Position numbers and translations under genes: made by a program. Positions 36,124 through 46,293 of a stretch of DNA of 64,000 bases are shown piece by piece. The notes under the pieces were generated by a model. That model was not told the origin of the DNA and made no database searches. It saw nothing but the letters and a program-made list of their open reading frames with translations. Each line of letters opens with the position of its first letter. Within the stretch, counting starts at the first letter, position 1. Origin of the DNA: Lysinibacter sp. HNR (GTDB lineage Bacteria > Actinomycetota > Actinomycetes > Actinomycetales > Microbacteriaceae); contig NZ_CP121684.1 of assembly GCF_029760935.1 (NCBI RefSeq), forward strand, positions 1,674,001-1,738,000. Direction: 5' to 3'.

Positions 36124-38742
36124 ATGAACTACGCCCCCATCCCCGACAAGCCAAAACTTGAAGACCTCGAAGACAAGTGGAACGCAAAGTGGGGCGCACA
36201 GGGCATTTACTCGTTTAAACGCCACGAAACCAACCGCGAAAGTGTCTATTCAATCGACACTCCCCCTCCTACCGCATCCGGTTCACTGCACGTAGGACAC
36301 GTTTTTAGTTACACACACACCGATGTTGTGGCGCGTTTCCAACGCATGACGGGTAAAAACGTGTTCTACCCGATGGGCTGGGACGATAATGGCCTCCCAA
36401 CCGAACGTCGAGTGCAAAACTACTACGGTGTACGCTGCGACCCCTCACTCCCCTACGATCCAGATTTCACTCCCCCATTTGAGGGTGGCAGCAATAAGAG
36501 CAGCAAAGCCTCAGAACAGGTACCCATCTCTCGCCGCAACTTTATTGAGCTGTGTGAAATTCTCACCGTTGAAGACGAGAAGCATTTTGAATCGCTGTGG
36601 CGCACGCTCGGCTTTTCAGTTGACTGGAAACAGTCATATCGCACCATCGGTGATGACGGGCGCCGCGCATCTCAACTCGGGTTTATCCGCAATATCGAGC
36701 GCGGTGAAGCTTATCAGGCGATGGCCCCCACGCTCTGGGATGTCACCTTCCGCACCGCTGTTGCGCAGGCCGAACTTGAGGACCGAGACCAACCAGGGGC
36801 GTACCATAAGCTTGCTTTTCACCGTGCAGGCGGAGAAGACATTCTCATTCAAACCACACGCCCCGAATTGCTAGCGGCGTGTGTTGCGCTGGTCGCACAC
36901 CCGGACGACGAGCGTTATAAAACACTCTTTGGCACGACGGTAACCACACCGATTTTTGGGGTAGAGGTTCCTGTTTTGGCTCACCACCTAGCACAACCCG
37001 ATAAGGGTTCGGGAATTGCCATGGTCTGTACCTTTGGTGACGTAACCGATGTTGTATGGTGGCGTGAACTTCAACTCCCCAACCGGGCGATCCTTGGTTT
37101 TGACGGACGAATCATCGCGGAGAGCCCCGAAGCCATCACGAGTGAGAAGGGCAGGGCCGCATACGCCCAGCTCGCTGGTAAAACGGTATTCTCCGCGAAA
37201 AAAACCATGGTTGAACTGCTCCAGGAGTCAGGGGAAATGATCGGCGAAGCGGAGGCCATCACCCACCCCGTAAAGTTTTTCGAAAAGGGCGATAAGCCAC
37301 TCGAAATCGTCTCCACTCGTCAGTGGTACATCACCAACGGCGCCCACAATGAGACACTCCGCTCACGCCTCCTCGAATTGGGCGGCGACCTTGAGTGGCA
37401 CCCCGATTTTATGCGGATACGCTACGAGAACTGGGTGAACGGTCTCTCGGGAGACTGGCTTATCTCACGGCAACGCTTCTTTGGGGTACCCATTCCCGTA
37501 TGGTATCCGCTGGATTCCGAGGGAAATCCCGTTTTTGACAAACCCATTGTGGCATCAGAGAGTTCGCTACCCGTCGACCCCTCCTCCGACACCGCACCGG
37601 GCTATAGCGAGAATCAGAGAAACACTCCCGGAGGATTCATTGGCGAAGTTGATGTCATGGATACCTGGGCAACCTCCTCACTTACGCCCCAGCTTGCCGG
37701 AGGGTGGGAGCGCGATCCCGAGCTTTTTAACCTGGTGTTCCCCTTCGACCTACGTCCCCAGGGCCAGGACATCATTCGCACCTGGCTCTTCTCCACCATG
37801 CTACGCTCAATTCTGGAGCACAACACCAAACCGTGGAAGACCACGGGGATCTCAGGATGGATTCTCGACCCGGATCGCAAGAAAATGTCCAAATCAAAGG
37901 GCAACGTTGTGACCCCTCGCGACATCATCGAGCAGCACGGTGCCGATGCAGTCCGCTACTGGGCCGCCTCCGCGCGACTCGGAGTTGACGCGGCTTTTGA
38001 CCCGCAAAACCCCACCCAGGTAAAGATCGGACGACGCCTCGCTATCAAGGTACTCAACGCATCCAAGCTCATCCTGGGCTTTGAGGAGCGACAGGCGAAC
38101 ATCGATCTTGCAGCTCGTGACGCACGCGTTACCCAGCCCATTGATAAGAGTATGCTTACGTCCCTGGCCACTGTGCTTGAGGAGGCTACTCGAGCGTTTC
38201 ACGCCTATGATCATGCCCGGGCTCTTGAGGTCGTTGAGAGTTTCTTCTGGACCTTCTGTGACGATTATCTTGAGCTGGTGAAAGAGCGTGCCTATGCAAA
38301 TGATGGCAAAGTAGATTCGGAGGCTCAATCCTCTGCCATTGCCGCGCTACGCACAGCTCTGTCGGCTCTCCTGCGCCTTTTTGCCCCCTTCATTCCCTTT
38401 GCTACAGAGGAGGCATGGAGCTGGTTTAACGACGCTTCTGTTCACCTGGCACCTTGGCCCACGGTGGCCGAGCTGGGGGCGGCTGCTGCAGCCGGCAACC
38501 CCGCCATCTTGGAGCAGGCCTCCGCAGCGCTCATCGGGATTCGCCGGGCAAAAACTGATGCAAAAGCCTCACAAAAAACCGAGGTGGGTCGAGCTGTGAT
38601 CACAGGGTCGGCCGAGGAAATAGCGCTTGTATCGGCGGCGCAGGCTGACCTGCAAGCCGTTGGAAGAATCTCACAGCTAGTGCTGGTTGAAGGCGAAGAG
38701 TTTGCCGTCTCCGAAATCGAACTGCTAGTGGCAGACGGGTAG
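36124..38742 (+). CDS. valS: Valyl-tRNA synthetase
   Basis: This 872-residue class I synthetase charges tRNA-Val. PPTASGSLHVGHVFSYTHTD contains the HIGH motif (HVGH), KKMSKSKGN (about 582) is the KMSKS loop, and an editing domain (about 200-350) is present. The GWDDNGLPTERRV segment and the absence of the long C-terminal coiled coil of the E. coli enzyme suggest the shorter, archaeal-like type known in actinobacteria. ATG 36124 has GGAG about 8 nt upstream. A small acidic protein gene follows after 35 nt. Confidence 0.95.
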   Translation: MNYAPIPDKPKLEDLEDKWNAKWGAQGIYSFKRHETNRESVYSIDTPPPTASGSLHVGHVFSYTHTDVVARFQRMTGKNVFYPMGWDDNGLPTERRVQNYYGVRCDPSLPYDPDFTPPFEGGSNKSSKASEQVPISRRNFIELCEILTVEDEKHFESLWRTLGFSVDWKQSYRTIGDDGRRASQLGFIRNIERGEAYQAMAPTLWDVTFRTAVAQAELEDRDQPGAYHKLAFHRAGGEDILIQTTRPELLAACVALVAHPDDERYKTLFGTTVTTPIFGVEVPVLAHHLAQPDKGSGIAMVCTFGDVTDVVWWRELQLPNRAILGFDGRIIAESPEAITSEKGRAAYAQLAGKTVFSAKKTMVELLQESGEMIGEAEAITHPVKFFEKGDKPLEIVSTRQWYITNGAHNETLRSRLLELGGDLEWHPDFMRIRYENWVNGLSGDWLISRQRFFGVPIPVWYPLDSEGNPVFDKPIVASESSLPVDPSSDTAPGYSENQRNTPGGFIGEVDVMDTWATSSLTPQLAGGWERDPELFNLVFPFDLRPQGQDIIRTWLFSTMLRSILEHNTKPWKTTGISGWILDPDRKKMSKSKGNVVTPRDIIEQHGADAVRYWAASARLGVDAAFDPQNPTQVKIGRRLAIKVLNASKLILGFEERQANIDLAARDARVTQPIDKSMLTSLATVLEEATRAFHAYDHARALEVVESFFWTFCDDYLELVKERAYANDGKVDSEAQSSAIAALRTALSALLRLFAPFIPFATEEAWSWFNDASVHLAPWPTVAELGAAAAAGNPAILEQASAALIGIRRAKTDAKASQKTEVGRAVITGSAEEIALVSAAQADLQAVGRISQLVLVEGEEFAVSEIELLVADG

Positions 38743-38777
38743 CGAATGTTTCTCCTCACACAGAGAGCCGCGGAAAG

Positions 38778-39056
38778 ATGCGATTAGGAACACGCTGGCT
38801 GTTTGGCGCGAGCCCGCCAAACAGCCTTGGTGCCGATGTTGTTGAGGCTGTGCGTGCTGTTGAACACAGTCGGCGTGCTGAGATTCCTGACAGTGCAGAC
38901 GGTATTCCCTGGTTCTGGACTCTGACCTGGCTTGAGGGTCGTCCGGTGTGCGAACTTGATGATGGCACCCGGGTGATCGTCTCGGCAACTGGAACGATAG
39001 CCATCACAAGCTCCGGTGAGGATGACGAAGAGGACGATGACTCCTGGATGTCGTAG
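38778..39056 (+). CDS. Small acidic protein of unknown function
   Basis: This 92-residue protein reads like a conserved actinobacterial hypothetical: VVEAVRAVEHSRRAEIPD, a WFWTLTWLEGRPVCELDDG core likely to form beta strands, and an aspartate/glutamate-rich tail (SSGEDDEEDDDSW). It has no membrane segment or signal peptide. It lies 35 nt after valS in the same direction. No function can be assigned. Confidence 0.7.
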   Translation: MRLGTRWLFGASPPNSLGADVVEAVRAVEHSRRAEIPDSADGIPWFWTLTWLEGRPVCELDDGTRVIVSATGTIAITSSGEDDEEDDDSWMS

Positions 39057-39217
39057 AGGTGGCCTCACTTTACCTTCCGGCCTTCCCCAGACCGTCCCGG
39101 CGGGCGCAGGTATCAAAGCAGGGGGCTCCAGGGCGGGCACAAACTAGGCCGATGGAGGTGACCCCGTGGTTGAAGCAGCCACTTCTACTCGAACAAGTGA
39201 ACAACTTCTGGTATTGG

Positions 39218-41092
39218 CTAGCTTTTAAGATCAAAATAACTGCGGGTGACCAAAACATTGGGCCGATGGGTAAACGCCTTGCTGAGTGTAAAGTCTGCCT
39301 GCCCTTGAAATATTCGATGGTACCAGTGGCGTGGTATCAGCACCGGTATAACAACCACAACCCGTTCATCATTGTCGACCAGAGAGTCCACGAACCTCAC
39401 TAGCGGACGTTCCAGGGAATGGTACTCCGTGCGTAAGATTTCAAGGCGCGTGTCGGAGTGCCACTTGATCCACTCCTGCTGAAGCTCTCTTGCGTTGTCA
39501 GCGTCCTCAGGAAACATAACGTTAACGGCAATAACCTTATCGGCCAACGAACGTGCTGTAGTGAGCGCGTCTCTGGTAAGCCTAGAGGGGCTCATAACAG
39601 GAACAACCGCAACCGTGTGGCGGGGCGCCTGTTGCTCGTTAAGGTCGTTAACAGCGAGTTCTCGAGCCCTATTTTGGTAGTATCGTTCCACTCCTCGAAA
39701 CAAAACAACACAGAGTGGAATGGTCACCACCACAACCCAACCGCCCTCGGTGAACTTAGTAAGAATGAATACCAGGGTGGCTACCAAAGTCAGAAATGCA
39801 CCTAATCCGTTGAGGAGAGCCCGTCTTTTCCACCGTGGAGGACGATGCCTCCGCCAATACAGGACCATACCGCTCTGAGCAAGCGTGAATCCGGTAAAGA
39901 CCCCAATTGCATACAGTGGAATAAGGCTATTTGTATTGCCAGAGACAGCAATCAAGAGGATACCCGCCAGGAGAGCAAGAACCCATACCCCTCGCGAATA
40001 CACCAGCCGATCATTGCGCAGGGAAAAATAGCGGGGCAAATATTTGTCCCGGGCCAACAAGCTCAGGAGAATAGGAAGCCCGCCAAACGATGTATTAGCA
40101 GCCAACCCCAACTCAACAACAATCGCAATTGCTACAACATAGTATATCCAGCCGCGTCCCACGGAAGCATCCATAATCTGACTGAGAACGGTTTGGTTTT
40201 CTTGCGGTCCAATCTCAAAACGGCTCGCGAGAGTTGCAAGTCCAAGAAGAAGAGCCCCGAGAATAAAACCAAGGGCAAGTTCCGTACGCTGTGCCCGTTT
40301 GACACGTGGTTCTCGAAACAGGGGTACACCATTGGCGATTGCCTCTACGCCGGTCAGAGCGCTACAGCCGGAAGCAAAGGCTTTAAGAAGCAGGAGAACA
40401 CTGACGGTCTCAATATTCTGACCTAGCGCATGATCGGAGAACGGTTCCGGTGTGGGCCCCAGCGGATGAAGCAGACCCACAATCACAACAGTAAAAAGCC
40501 CGAGAATAAAAATCGCGGTGGGGATGAGGAAAGCTCGAGCAGCCGTACCTAATCCGCGCAGATTGACCGCAGTGATGATCGCAAGCATCAGAAGACTCAG
40601 CGGAACGGTATGGGGAGTAAGTATAGGGAAGGCAGAGGTGAGCGCGCCAATTCCTGCAGCAATCGAGACAGCAACGGTTAGGACATAATCGACCACAAGC
40701 GATGCCGCCGCCACCTGAGACGCAGACTTTCCGAAGTTGTCTCGTGACACCGCGTAGGCGCCACCACCCATCGGATAACCACTAATCACCTGGCGATAAG
40801 AAAAGACAAGCAGAACGAGTAGCAGCACAATAACAGCGGTGACAGGAAGCATGAACTGCAAGCCCGTTAGACCAGCAACAGCCAAAACCACAACAATTGC
40901 TTCCGGCCCATACGCCACTGAGGTAATTGCGTCTAGAGATAGGGCAGGAAGACCTTCAACAACTCCGATCTGTTCGGTGGAAGCATCAGAGGTGCGTAGT
41001 GGTTTCCCAGTGACAAGCCGCATTACCCGTCTAACCGGTTTGATGCGGGCCGAAGGAACCTTTACGGAATGCTTCTGTGGTTCCTCATTCAC
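39218..41092 (-). CDS. APC-family transporter, KimA-like
   Basis: This 624-residue protein has about twelve membrane segments (about 70-480) and a cytosolic C-terminal domain of about 140 residues (HTVAVVPVMSPSRLTRDALT...), with a Rossmann/USP-like look. The pattern GLPALSLDAITSVAYGPEAI and GYPMGGGAYAVSRDN resembles KimA/YdaO-type potassium-proton symporters more than amino acid permeases. Potassium transport is inference from that resemblance. GTG 41092 is chosen because GGGAG lies about 8 nt upstream; the TTG at 41119 has no such site. It converges with the gene at 38778. Confidence 0.85.
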   Translation of the reverse strand: MNEEPQKHSVKVPSARIKPVRRVMRLVTGKPLRTSDASTEQIGVVEGLPALSLDAITSVAYGPEAIVVVLAVAGLTGLQFMLPVTAVIVLLLVLLVFSYRQVISGYPMGGGAYAVSRDNFGKSASQVAAASLVVDYVLTVAVSIAAGIGALTSAFPILTPHTVPLSLLMLAIITAVNLRGLGTAARAFLIPTAIFILGLFTVVIVGLLHPLGPTPEPFSDHALGQNIETVSVLLLLKAFASGCSALTGVEAIANGVPLFREPRVKRAQRTELALGFILGALLLGLATLASRFEIGPQENQTVLSQIMDASVGRGWIYYVVAIAIVVELGLAANTSFGGLPILLSLLARDKYLPRYFSLRNDRLVYSRGVWVLALLAGILLIAVSGNTNSLIPLYAIGVFTGFTLAQSGMVLYWRRHRPPRWKRRALLNGLGAFLTLVATLVFILTKFTEGGWVVVVTIPLCVVLFRGVERYYQNRARELAVNDLNEQQAPRHTVAVVPVMSPSRLTRDALTTARSLADKVIAVNVMFPEDADNARELQQEWIKWHSDTRLEILRTEYHSLERPLVRFVDSLVDNDERVVVVIPVLIPRHWYHRIFQGQADFTLSKAFTHRPNVLVTRSYFDLKS

Positions 41093-41492
41093 GTTTATCT
41101 CTCCCTGTGTACGGTCCAAGGCTCATGAAGGGTGTAATCAAAACCTAGATAGGCCTGTGTTCTCCCACACTTTATCGTACTCAAGAATTTTAAGGTCAGG
41201 TTCTTATTAGCGAAAATAGTATTCAAAACACAATCTGCCACGCGACCATATCATGACGCTGCCTCCCTCAAACCCAACCACCCAGCATGGGTTCCTCACC
41301 CTACTGCAGCGTGCATCAACGGAAGCAGGGGCCTCATACCCCAACGTGAGTACAGGAATCGTATCCCCAAAGCGTCCAAGGGCGATATATAGGGAAGATC
41401 GAACTCGTTTTAGGCAAGTCGTCACAACGCGGGCAACCCGCGTTACGGTTACTACTCGCGTACGTCAGCTAAGCGGTTGGGGTCCCAATTAT
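41093..41492. other. 400-nt leader/intergenic region before the KimA-like gene
   Basis: This gap separates clpX from the transporter (both minus). It holds a clpX-side hairpin and a possible TAAAGT -10 (minus strand, 41169-41174). I compared it from memory with the c-di-AMP (ydaO) riboswitch expected for KimA-type genes. I could find only scattered similarity, not the full motif. Short open frames on both strands lack start signals. Confidence 0.4.
41426..41444 (-). terminator. Hairpin after clpX
   Basis: AACGCGGG-CAA-CCCGCGTT is a perfect 8-bp stem with a 3-nt loop about 50 nt after the clpX stop. No U-tract follows. Confidence 0.5.
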
Positions 41493-42770
41493 TTAGGCAG
41501 ATTTTTCAGCGCGACGTGGCTTACGAAGCGTAAGAAGGGGCATACTGCCCTCGGTGACGCTCTCCCGTGTGATGGTCACCTTCTCTACCTCGTCGGTGGA
41601 GGGAACTTCAAACATCACGGGACCAAGCACATCCTCCATAATGGCGCGGAGTCCCCGCGCACCAGTTTTGCGCTCAACAGCCAAATCCGCAATGGTTTCA
41701 AGAGCATCAGGCTCAAACTCGAGTGCGACGTTATCGAGTTCAAAAATACGCTGATACTGCTTGACCAGAGCGTTTTTAGGCTCGGTCAAAATCTGCATAA
41801 GGGCCTCTTGGTCTAGCGGAGTCACATTGGTCACAACCGGAAGGCGTCCAATGAACTCCGGTATGAGTCCGAACCGGTGCAAATCTTCAGGAAGCACATC
41901 GCTGAAAAGATTGATATTGTCTCCCTTGGTGTGGAGAGGTGCACCAAACCCAATGCCTTTTTTGCCCACGCGCTCTGAGATAATCTCCTCGAGTCCAGCA
42001 AATGCCCCGGCGACTATAAAAAGCACGTTGGTGGTGTCAATCTGGATGAACTCTTGGTTGGGATGTTTACGTCCACCCTGGGGAGGAACTGAGGCAACGG
42101 TTCCCTCAAGAATTTTGAGAAGTGCTTGCTGCACCCCCTCTCCTGAAACATCACGCGTGATCGAGGGATTTTCTGCCTTGCGGGCAATCTTGTCGATCTC
42201 GTCTATATAGATAATGCCTGTCTCGGCCCGCTTGACATCGTAGTCAGCGGCAGAGATGAGCTTAAGGAGAATGTTCTCAACGTCTTCGCCCACATACCCA
42301 GCCTCTGTAAGCGAGGTGGCATCAGCCACAGCAAAAGGAACGTTGAGTTTTTTGGCTAGGGTCTGAGCGAGATAGGTTTTGCCACAACCGGTTGGGCCAA
42401 CAAGCAAAATATTTGACTTGGCAATCTCAACCTCATCCGCCAGGGAATCTGCACTGGTGAGTGAACCGAGCGCCCGGATTCTCTTGTAGTGGTTATAGAC
42501 GGCAACGGCCAGAGAACGCTTTGCAGGTTCTTGCCCGATGATGTATTCCTCGAGGAAATCAAAAATCTCTCGCGGACGAGGAAGCTCAAACTCCGCCTCT
42601 GCGGCCTCGCCATCTTCCGCCATGCGTTCTTCGATGATCTCGTTGCAGAGTTCAACGCACTCATCACAGATGTAAACGCCGGGACCAGCTATAAGCTGCT
42701 GAACCTGCTTTTGACTCTTTCCGCAAAAGGAACACTTTAATAGGTCGGCGCTTTCGCCTATCCGTGCCAT
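41493..42770 (-). CDS. clpX: ATP-dependent Clp protease ATP-binding subunit ClpX
   Basis: This 425-residue AAA+ unfoldase feeds substrates to ClpP. The N-terminal zinc-binding domain has CSFCGKSQ (about 14-21) and CDECVELC (about 35-42). Walker A is GPTGCGKT, Walker [10 protein letters not shown], and arginine-finger and sensor regions are intact. ATG 42770 has GAGAGG upstream and TAGAAT at 42803-42808 as a likely -10, so clpX can be transcribed apart from clpP2. Confidence 0.97.
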   Translation of the reverse strand: MARIGESADLLKCSFCGKSQKQVQQLIAGPGVYICDECVELCNEIIEERMAEDGEAAEAEFELPRPREIFDFLEEYIIGQEPAKRSLAVAVYNHYKRIRALGSLTSADSLADEVEIAKSNILLVGPTGCGKTYLAQTLAKKLNVPFAVADATSLTEAGYVGEDVENILLKLISAADYDVKRAETGIIYIDEIDKIARKAENPSITRDVSGEGVQQALLKILEGTVASVPPQGGRKHPNQEFIQIDTTNVLFIVAGAFAGLEEIISERVGKKGIGFGAPLHTKGDNINLFSDVLPEDLHRFGLIPEFIGRLPVVTNVTPLDQEALMQILTEPKNALVKQYQRIFELDNVALEFEPDALETIADLAVERKTGARGLRAIMEDVLGPVMFEVPSTDEVEKVTITRESVTEGSMPLLTLRKPRRAEKSA

Positions 42771-42876
42771 CGGGTTTCCTCTCCCAAGAATATTTTCAAC
42801 GTATTCTATCTACGAGCCTAGTCTCTACCACTGACACTACCGGGCGCAACGCCGCAATTTGAGGGTCCACGGGCCA

Positions 42877-42915
42877 CTCGGACGAGGTTACGCTCGTGGC
42901 ATTTCCTCGTCCGAG
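42877..42915 (-). terminator. 11-bp inverted repeat between clpP2 and clpX
   Basis: CTCGGACGAGG (42877-42887) and CCTCGTCCGAG (42905-42915) pair exactly around a 17-nt loop, 14 nt after the clpP2 stop. It lacks a U-run and may attenuate read-through into clpX. Confidence 0.5.
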
Positions 42916-42928
42916 CAGCCCGGATTCC

Positions 42929-43597
42929 TTAGTTATTCAGGGAAGAAACGGCTTTGCGGCTGGTGAGAACCTGATCGATCAAACCGTATTTCTGAGCCTC
43001 CTCAGCGCTCAAAATCTTATCCCGATCGATATCTTTGTTCACCTGCTCAACGGACTGGTTGGAGTGCAGCGACAAGGTTGTCTCAAGCCAGGTGCGCATA
43101 CGCATAATCTCTGCGGCCTGAATCTCAATGTCTGATGCCTGACCGTGTCCGGCCTCACCCATAGCGGGCTGATGAATCAGAATACGGGCGTTAGGAAGCG
43201 CAAGACGTTTACCCGGGGCACCACCCGCCAGGAGCACCGCAGCGGCGGAGGCAGCCTGTCCCAGGCACACCGTCTGCACGTCCGGGCGAATATACTGCAT
43301 GGTGTCGTAAATAGCGGTCATAGCTGTAAAGGAACCACCCGGTGAGTTAATGTACATTGTAATATCACGCTCGGGGTCCTGGCTTTCCAGCACCAGAAGC
43401 TGAGCCATAACATCATCTGCTGAAGCGTCATCAACCTGAACACCAAGAAAAATGATGCGGTCTTCAAAGAGCTTTGCATACGGATCTTGACGTTTGTATC
43501 CGTAAGCCGTGCGCTCTTCAAAAGTGGGAAGAACATAACGAGAACCGGGAGCCTCCATACCGGAGAAAGCCGTTCCGCCAAACTGTGGGGTTTTCAT
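42929..43597 (-). CDS. clpP2: ATP-dependent Clp protease proteolytic subunit 2
   Basis: This 222-residue serine protease has the catalytic triad in [12 protein letters not shown] (Ser), [10 protein letters not shown] (His) and KDIDRDK (Asp). The N-terminal extension (about 30 residues, [16 protein letters not shown]) is usual for actinobacterial ClpP2. It works with the ClpP1 encoded just upstream (26-nt gap) as a mixed tetradecamer and docks ClpX. ATG 43597. Confidence 0.96.
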   Translation of the reverse strand: MKTPQFGGTAFSGMEAPGSRYVLPTFEERTAYGYKRQDPYAKLFEDRIIFLGVQVDDASADDVMAQLLVLESQDPERDITMYINSPGGSFTAMTAIYDTMQYIRPDVQTVCLGQAASAAAVLLAGGAPGKRLALPNARILIHQPAMGEAGHGQASDIEIQAAEIMRMRTWLETTLSLHSNQSVEQVNKDIDRDKILSAEEAQKYGLIDQVLTSRKAVSSLNN

Positions 43598-43623
43598 ATG
43601 AGTATCCTATTTTCTCTCGGCGA

Positions 43624-44244
43624 TTATTTGGCTGAGGTAGAGCGTGAAGACGAGGTGTCATCCTTATCGGTACCGCCACCACCAATAACATCACTTGCGG
43701 AGTCACGAATATGATCAACAAATCCGTATTCCAAAGCTTCCTGAGCGGTAAACCAGCGATCACGATCACCGTCAGCATTGATTTGTTCAACCGTTTTACC
43801 GGTCTGCGTCGCCGTAATCTCTGCCAGGCGGTTTTTCATCGAGACGATGAGCTGCGCCTGAGTTTGAATATCGCTTGCGGTTCCACCAAATCCACCGTGG
43901 GGCTGGTGCAGCAGCACTCGGGCGTTGGGCGTGATGTAACGCTTACCCTTAGTTCCCGCGGTAAGAAGGAACTGACCCATCGACGCGGCCATTCCGATTC
44001 CCACCGTGACAATGTCGTTGGGGACAAACTGCATGGTGTCATAAATCGCCATTCCAGCGGTAATAGATCCACCGGGTGAGTTCACGTATAGATAAATATC
44101 GCTCTTGGGGTCTTCCGCAGCCAACAACAGGATCTTCGCACAGATCTCGTTCGCATTATCGTCACGCACCTCGGAGCCAAGCCAGATAATACGATCTTTG
44201 AGCAGCCGATCGAAAACACTGTTGGGCATTTTAGTTTCGCTCAT
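43624..44244 (-). CDS. clpP1: ATP-dependent Clp protease proteolytic subunit 1
   Basis: This 206-residue ClpP paralogue has triad residues in [13 protein letters not shown] (Ser), [11 protein letters not shown] (His) and [10 protein letters not shown] (Asp). The C-terminus is Gly/Ser/Asp-rich. ATG 44244 ([15 protein letters not shown]) is chosen because GGAG lies 6 nt upstream and the longer frame has no support. The 414-nt upstream region carries a ClgR-like box at 44311-44328. Confidence 0.96.
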   Translation of the reverse strand: MSETKMPNSVFDRLLKDRIIWLGSEVRDDNANEICAKILLLAAEDPKSDIYLYVNSPGGSITAGMAIYDTMQFVPNDIVTVGIGMAASMGQFLLTAGTKGKRYITPNARVLLHQPHGGFGGTASDIQTQAQLIVSMKNRLAEITATQTGKTVEQINADGDRDRWFTAQEALEYGFVDHIRDSASDVIGGGGTDKDDTSSSRSTSAK

Positions 44245-44310
44245 TGTGGACTCCATTTCACTTAGTGGACTTGAATCGAATCTATAGGGTTCAACGTCCC
44301 TATTCTCACG

Positions 44311-44328
44311 AGTTCGCTCAGGGCAAAC
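44311..44328 (-). promoter_or_regulatory. ClgR-type binding box upstream of clpP1
   Basis: AGTTCGCTCAGGGCAAAC fits the ClgR consensus WNNWCGCYNANRGCGWWS (recalled from corynebacteria) with one mismatch, 67 nt before the clpP1 start. ClgR activates clpP1P2 in actinobacteria. ClgR itself is not in the window. Confidence 0.6.
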
Positions 44329-44607
44329 CAAAATCAGCGGATAACACAGATCCCCCTGAAATATTTCATCTCATGACGCATGTTATAAGCGGGCAAATCC
44401 CGCGTAAAGAGTGGCATCTCTCCCCCATACTCCTCACCCCGAGAACACCTTTCGCCCTAAGAGAAATCATCACGGGCCTGTGCATTGTGAGGGGTAACCC
44501 ATAAAAGCACCCGTAAACATAAGGGGCGACCTTCTCACCGCCGTCCACGATAATAATCACAACCTGTCAATAGTTGAGAGGCTTTGAGGAGAAAACGTAA
44601 AACGAAA

Positions 44608-44639
44608 GGGCGCGTTCTCTTCAGAAAGAAAACGCGCCC
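44608..44639 (-). terminator. Terminator of tig
   Basis: GGGCGCGTT (44608-44616) and AACGCGCCC (44631-44639) form a stem followed on the minus strand by CTTTCGTTTT, about 20 nt after the tig stop. Confidence 0.85.
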
Positions 44640-44658
44640 CAAACGCTAGAGCAGGAAC

Positions 44659-46125
44659 CTACTCGGCTGTGTCCTGAGAAGAATCTTCTGTCTTGGACTT
44701 CTTGGTCGTAGCCTTCTTAGCCGCCGGTTTTTTTGCCGCAGGCTTCTTGGCAGCAGCTTTTTTAGCGGGGGCTTTCTTCTCGGCTGCTTCTGCGGGAGCA
44801 TCCTCGGTCACCTCTGAAGAAGCGTCCTCAGCGGTTTCGTTCTCTTCCACCGCTGTAAACTCACCAAGGTCAACCAGATTGCCCGACTTATCCTTAACCA
44901 CAGCCTTGCCCAGGGCGATAGCCAGCGCCTTATTGCGTGCGACTTCAGCCACAATAACCGGGATCTGTCCCTGCTGCTCAAGAGCCTGAATAAACTGCCC
45001 CGGCTCCATACCGTATTGCGCAGCAGACGAAACGATGTACTGTGTGAGCTCATTCTGCGTTGCCTGAATGTTCTCGCGTTCGACAATTGCGTCGAGCAGT
45101 AGTTGAGTTTGCAGTGATTTTGTGCTGGACTCCGTTACCTCTGCACGGTGCTCCTTGTCTTCAAGACGCCCCTCGCTCTCCAGGTGGCGGTGAACTTCTT
45201 CCTCAATGATCTCCGCGGAGACGGGTATCTCTGCTTTCTCGATTAGAAGGTCAACAAAAGCGTCCCGTGCTTGACGCCCTTGCGTAAAGACAGCCTGCTT
45301 GTTAACCCGTTCTTCAAGGCTCTTCATAAGCTCGTCGATAGTATCGAACTCACTAGCGATCTGTGCAAAGTCGTCGTTTGCTTCAGGAAGCTCACGTTCT
45401 TTCACACTGGTAACGGTTACCGTGATCTCAGCATTCTCACCCTCGCGTTCACCGCCGAGCAGTTTTGACTCAAACGTGGTGGTTTCGTCGGCGGTAAGCG
45501 ACTCAAGCGCCTCATCAATACCCTCCACCAGGTCCCCAGAGCCAAGCTCGTAGGAGATACCTGACGCGGTGTCGACCTCTTTACCATCGATCTTTGCAAC
45601 CAGATCAATCTGGACAAAATCACCCGTGGTGGCAGGCCTATCAACCGTAACAAGCGTGCCGAAGCGAGAACGGAGCTCATCCAGCTCGGTTTGCACGGCA
45701 TCTTGGTCAAGCTCAGCATCCTCAACGGTGAGTTCAAGCCCCTCGAACTCAGGAATCGTAAACTCTGGACGAACCTCAACCTCAAACGCCAGGGTCAACG
45801 TACCCGAGAGATTCTTCATATCTTCAAACCACTCAGTGACATCGGCACTGGGGCGCCCCATGGGACGAGCATCTTGACTCTCAATAGCAGCACGATAGAA
45901 GGAGTCGAGAGAGTCGTTAACCGCCTGCTCAATAACGGCAGGCTTACCCACTCGCTGATCGATGACCGCCGCGGGAACTTTACCCTTGCGGAAGCCCGGA
46001 ATACTGATCTGCTCAGAAACGGTTTGGTAGGCTTTTTTGAGGTAGGGTTCAAGCTCTTCAGCTGTAACCGTTACCACCAGTTTGATCCGCGTGGGGTTGA
46101 TCTTCTCTACGGTTGTTGTGGACAC
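44659..46125 (-). CDS. tig: Trigger factor
   Basis: This 488-residue ribosome-bound chaperone has the ribosome-docking signature [17 protein letters not shown] (about 44-60), a central FKBP-type PPIase domain (about 150-245) and the C-terminal chaperone arms (about 255-430). The final 60 residues are unusual: an acidic stretch and then about forty residues of [12 protein letters not shown] repeats resembling histone H1 tails. GTG 46125 has AAGGAAG 9 nt upstream. tRNA-Pro ends 63 nt before the start in the same direction, with no terminator visible between. Confidence 0.95.
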   Translation of the reverse strand: MSTTTVEKINPTRIKLVVTVTAEELEPYLKKAYQTVSEQISIPGFRKGKVPAAVIDQRVGKPAVIEQAVNDSLDSFYRAAIESQDARPMGRPSADVTEWFEDMKNLSGTLTLAFEVEVRPEFTIPEFEGLELTVEDAELDQDAVQTELDELRSRFGTLVTVDRPATTGDFVQIDLVAKIDGKEVDTASGISYELGSGDLVEGIDEALESLTADETTTFESKLLGGEREGENAEITVTVTSVKERELPEANDDFAQIASEFDTIDELMKSLEERVNKQAVFTQGRQARDAFVDLLIEKAEIPVSAEIIEEEVHRHLESEGRLEDKEHRAEVTESSTKSLQTQLLLDAIVERENIQATQNELTQYIVSSAAQYGMEPGQFIQALEQQGQIPVIVAEVARNKALAIALGKAVVKDKSGNLVDLGEFTAVEENETAEDASSEVTEDAPAEAAEKKAPAKKAAAKKPAAKKPAAKKATTKKSKTEDSSQDTAE

Positions 46126-46188
46126 TGTGTGATTCTTCCTTAAATTGAGCGACCGGAGCCGCTATATTCGTGGGGTTTAGATTATTTG

Positions 46189-46262
46189 TCGGGGCGACAG
46201 GATTTGAACCTGCGACCTCTCGCCCCCAAAACGAGCGCTCTACCAAGCTGAGCTACGCCCCG
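46189..46262 (-). tRNA. tRNA-Pro (TGG)
   Basis: This 74-nt tRNA has acceptor CGGGGCG/CGCCCCG, anticodon stem CTCGT/GCGAG with loop TTTGGGG (anticodon TGG), and T arm GCAGGTTCAAATCCTGT. The 3' CCA is not encoded. It lies directly upstream of tig. Confidence 0.96.
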
Positions 46263-46293
46263 GAATGTTCTTACAATCCGTGGGTTATTGCCA

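Larger units (their letters stand above)
44245..44658. other. clpP1 upstream control region
   Basis: These 414 nt between clpP1 and tig hold the tig terminator (44608-44639), a GCGGG-CAAAT-CCCGC hairpin (about 44389-44403), a ClgR-like box, and a weaker ClgR-like half-site near 44447-44465. No gene is seen. Confidence 0.6.

Noticed and set aside
41461-41500. Plus-strand CGTCAGCTAAGCGG stretch resembling the 3' part of a ydaO riboswitch
   Set aside because: It points into antisense clpX and the preceding sequence lacks the rest of the motif.
41253-41816. 187-codon plus-strand frame across the clpX end and the following gap
   Set aside because: It overlaps the conserved clpX C-terminus antisense, and the unique part has no recognisable motif.
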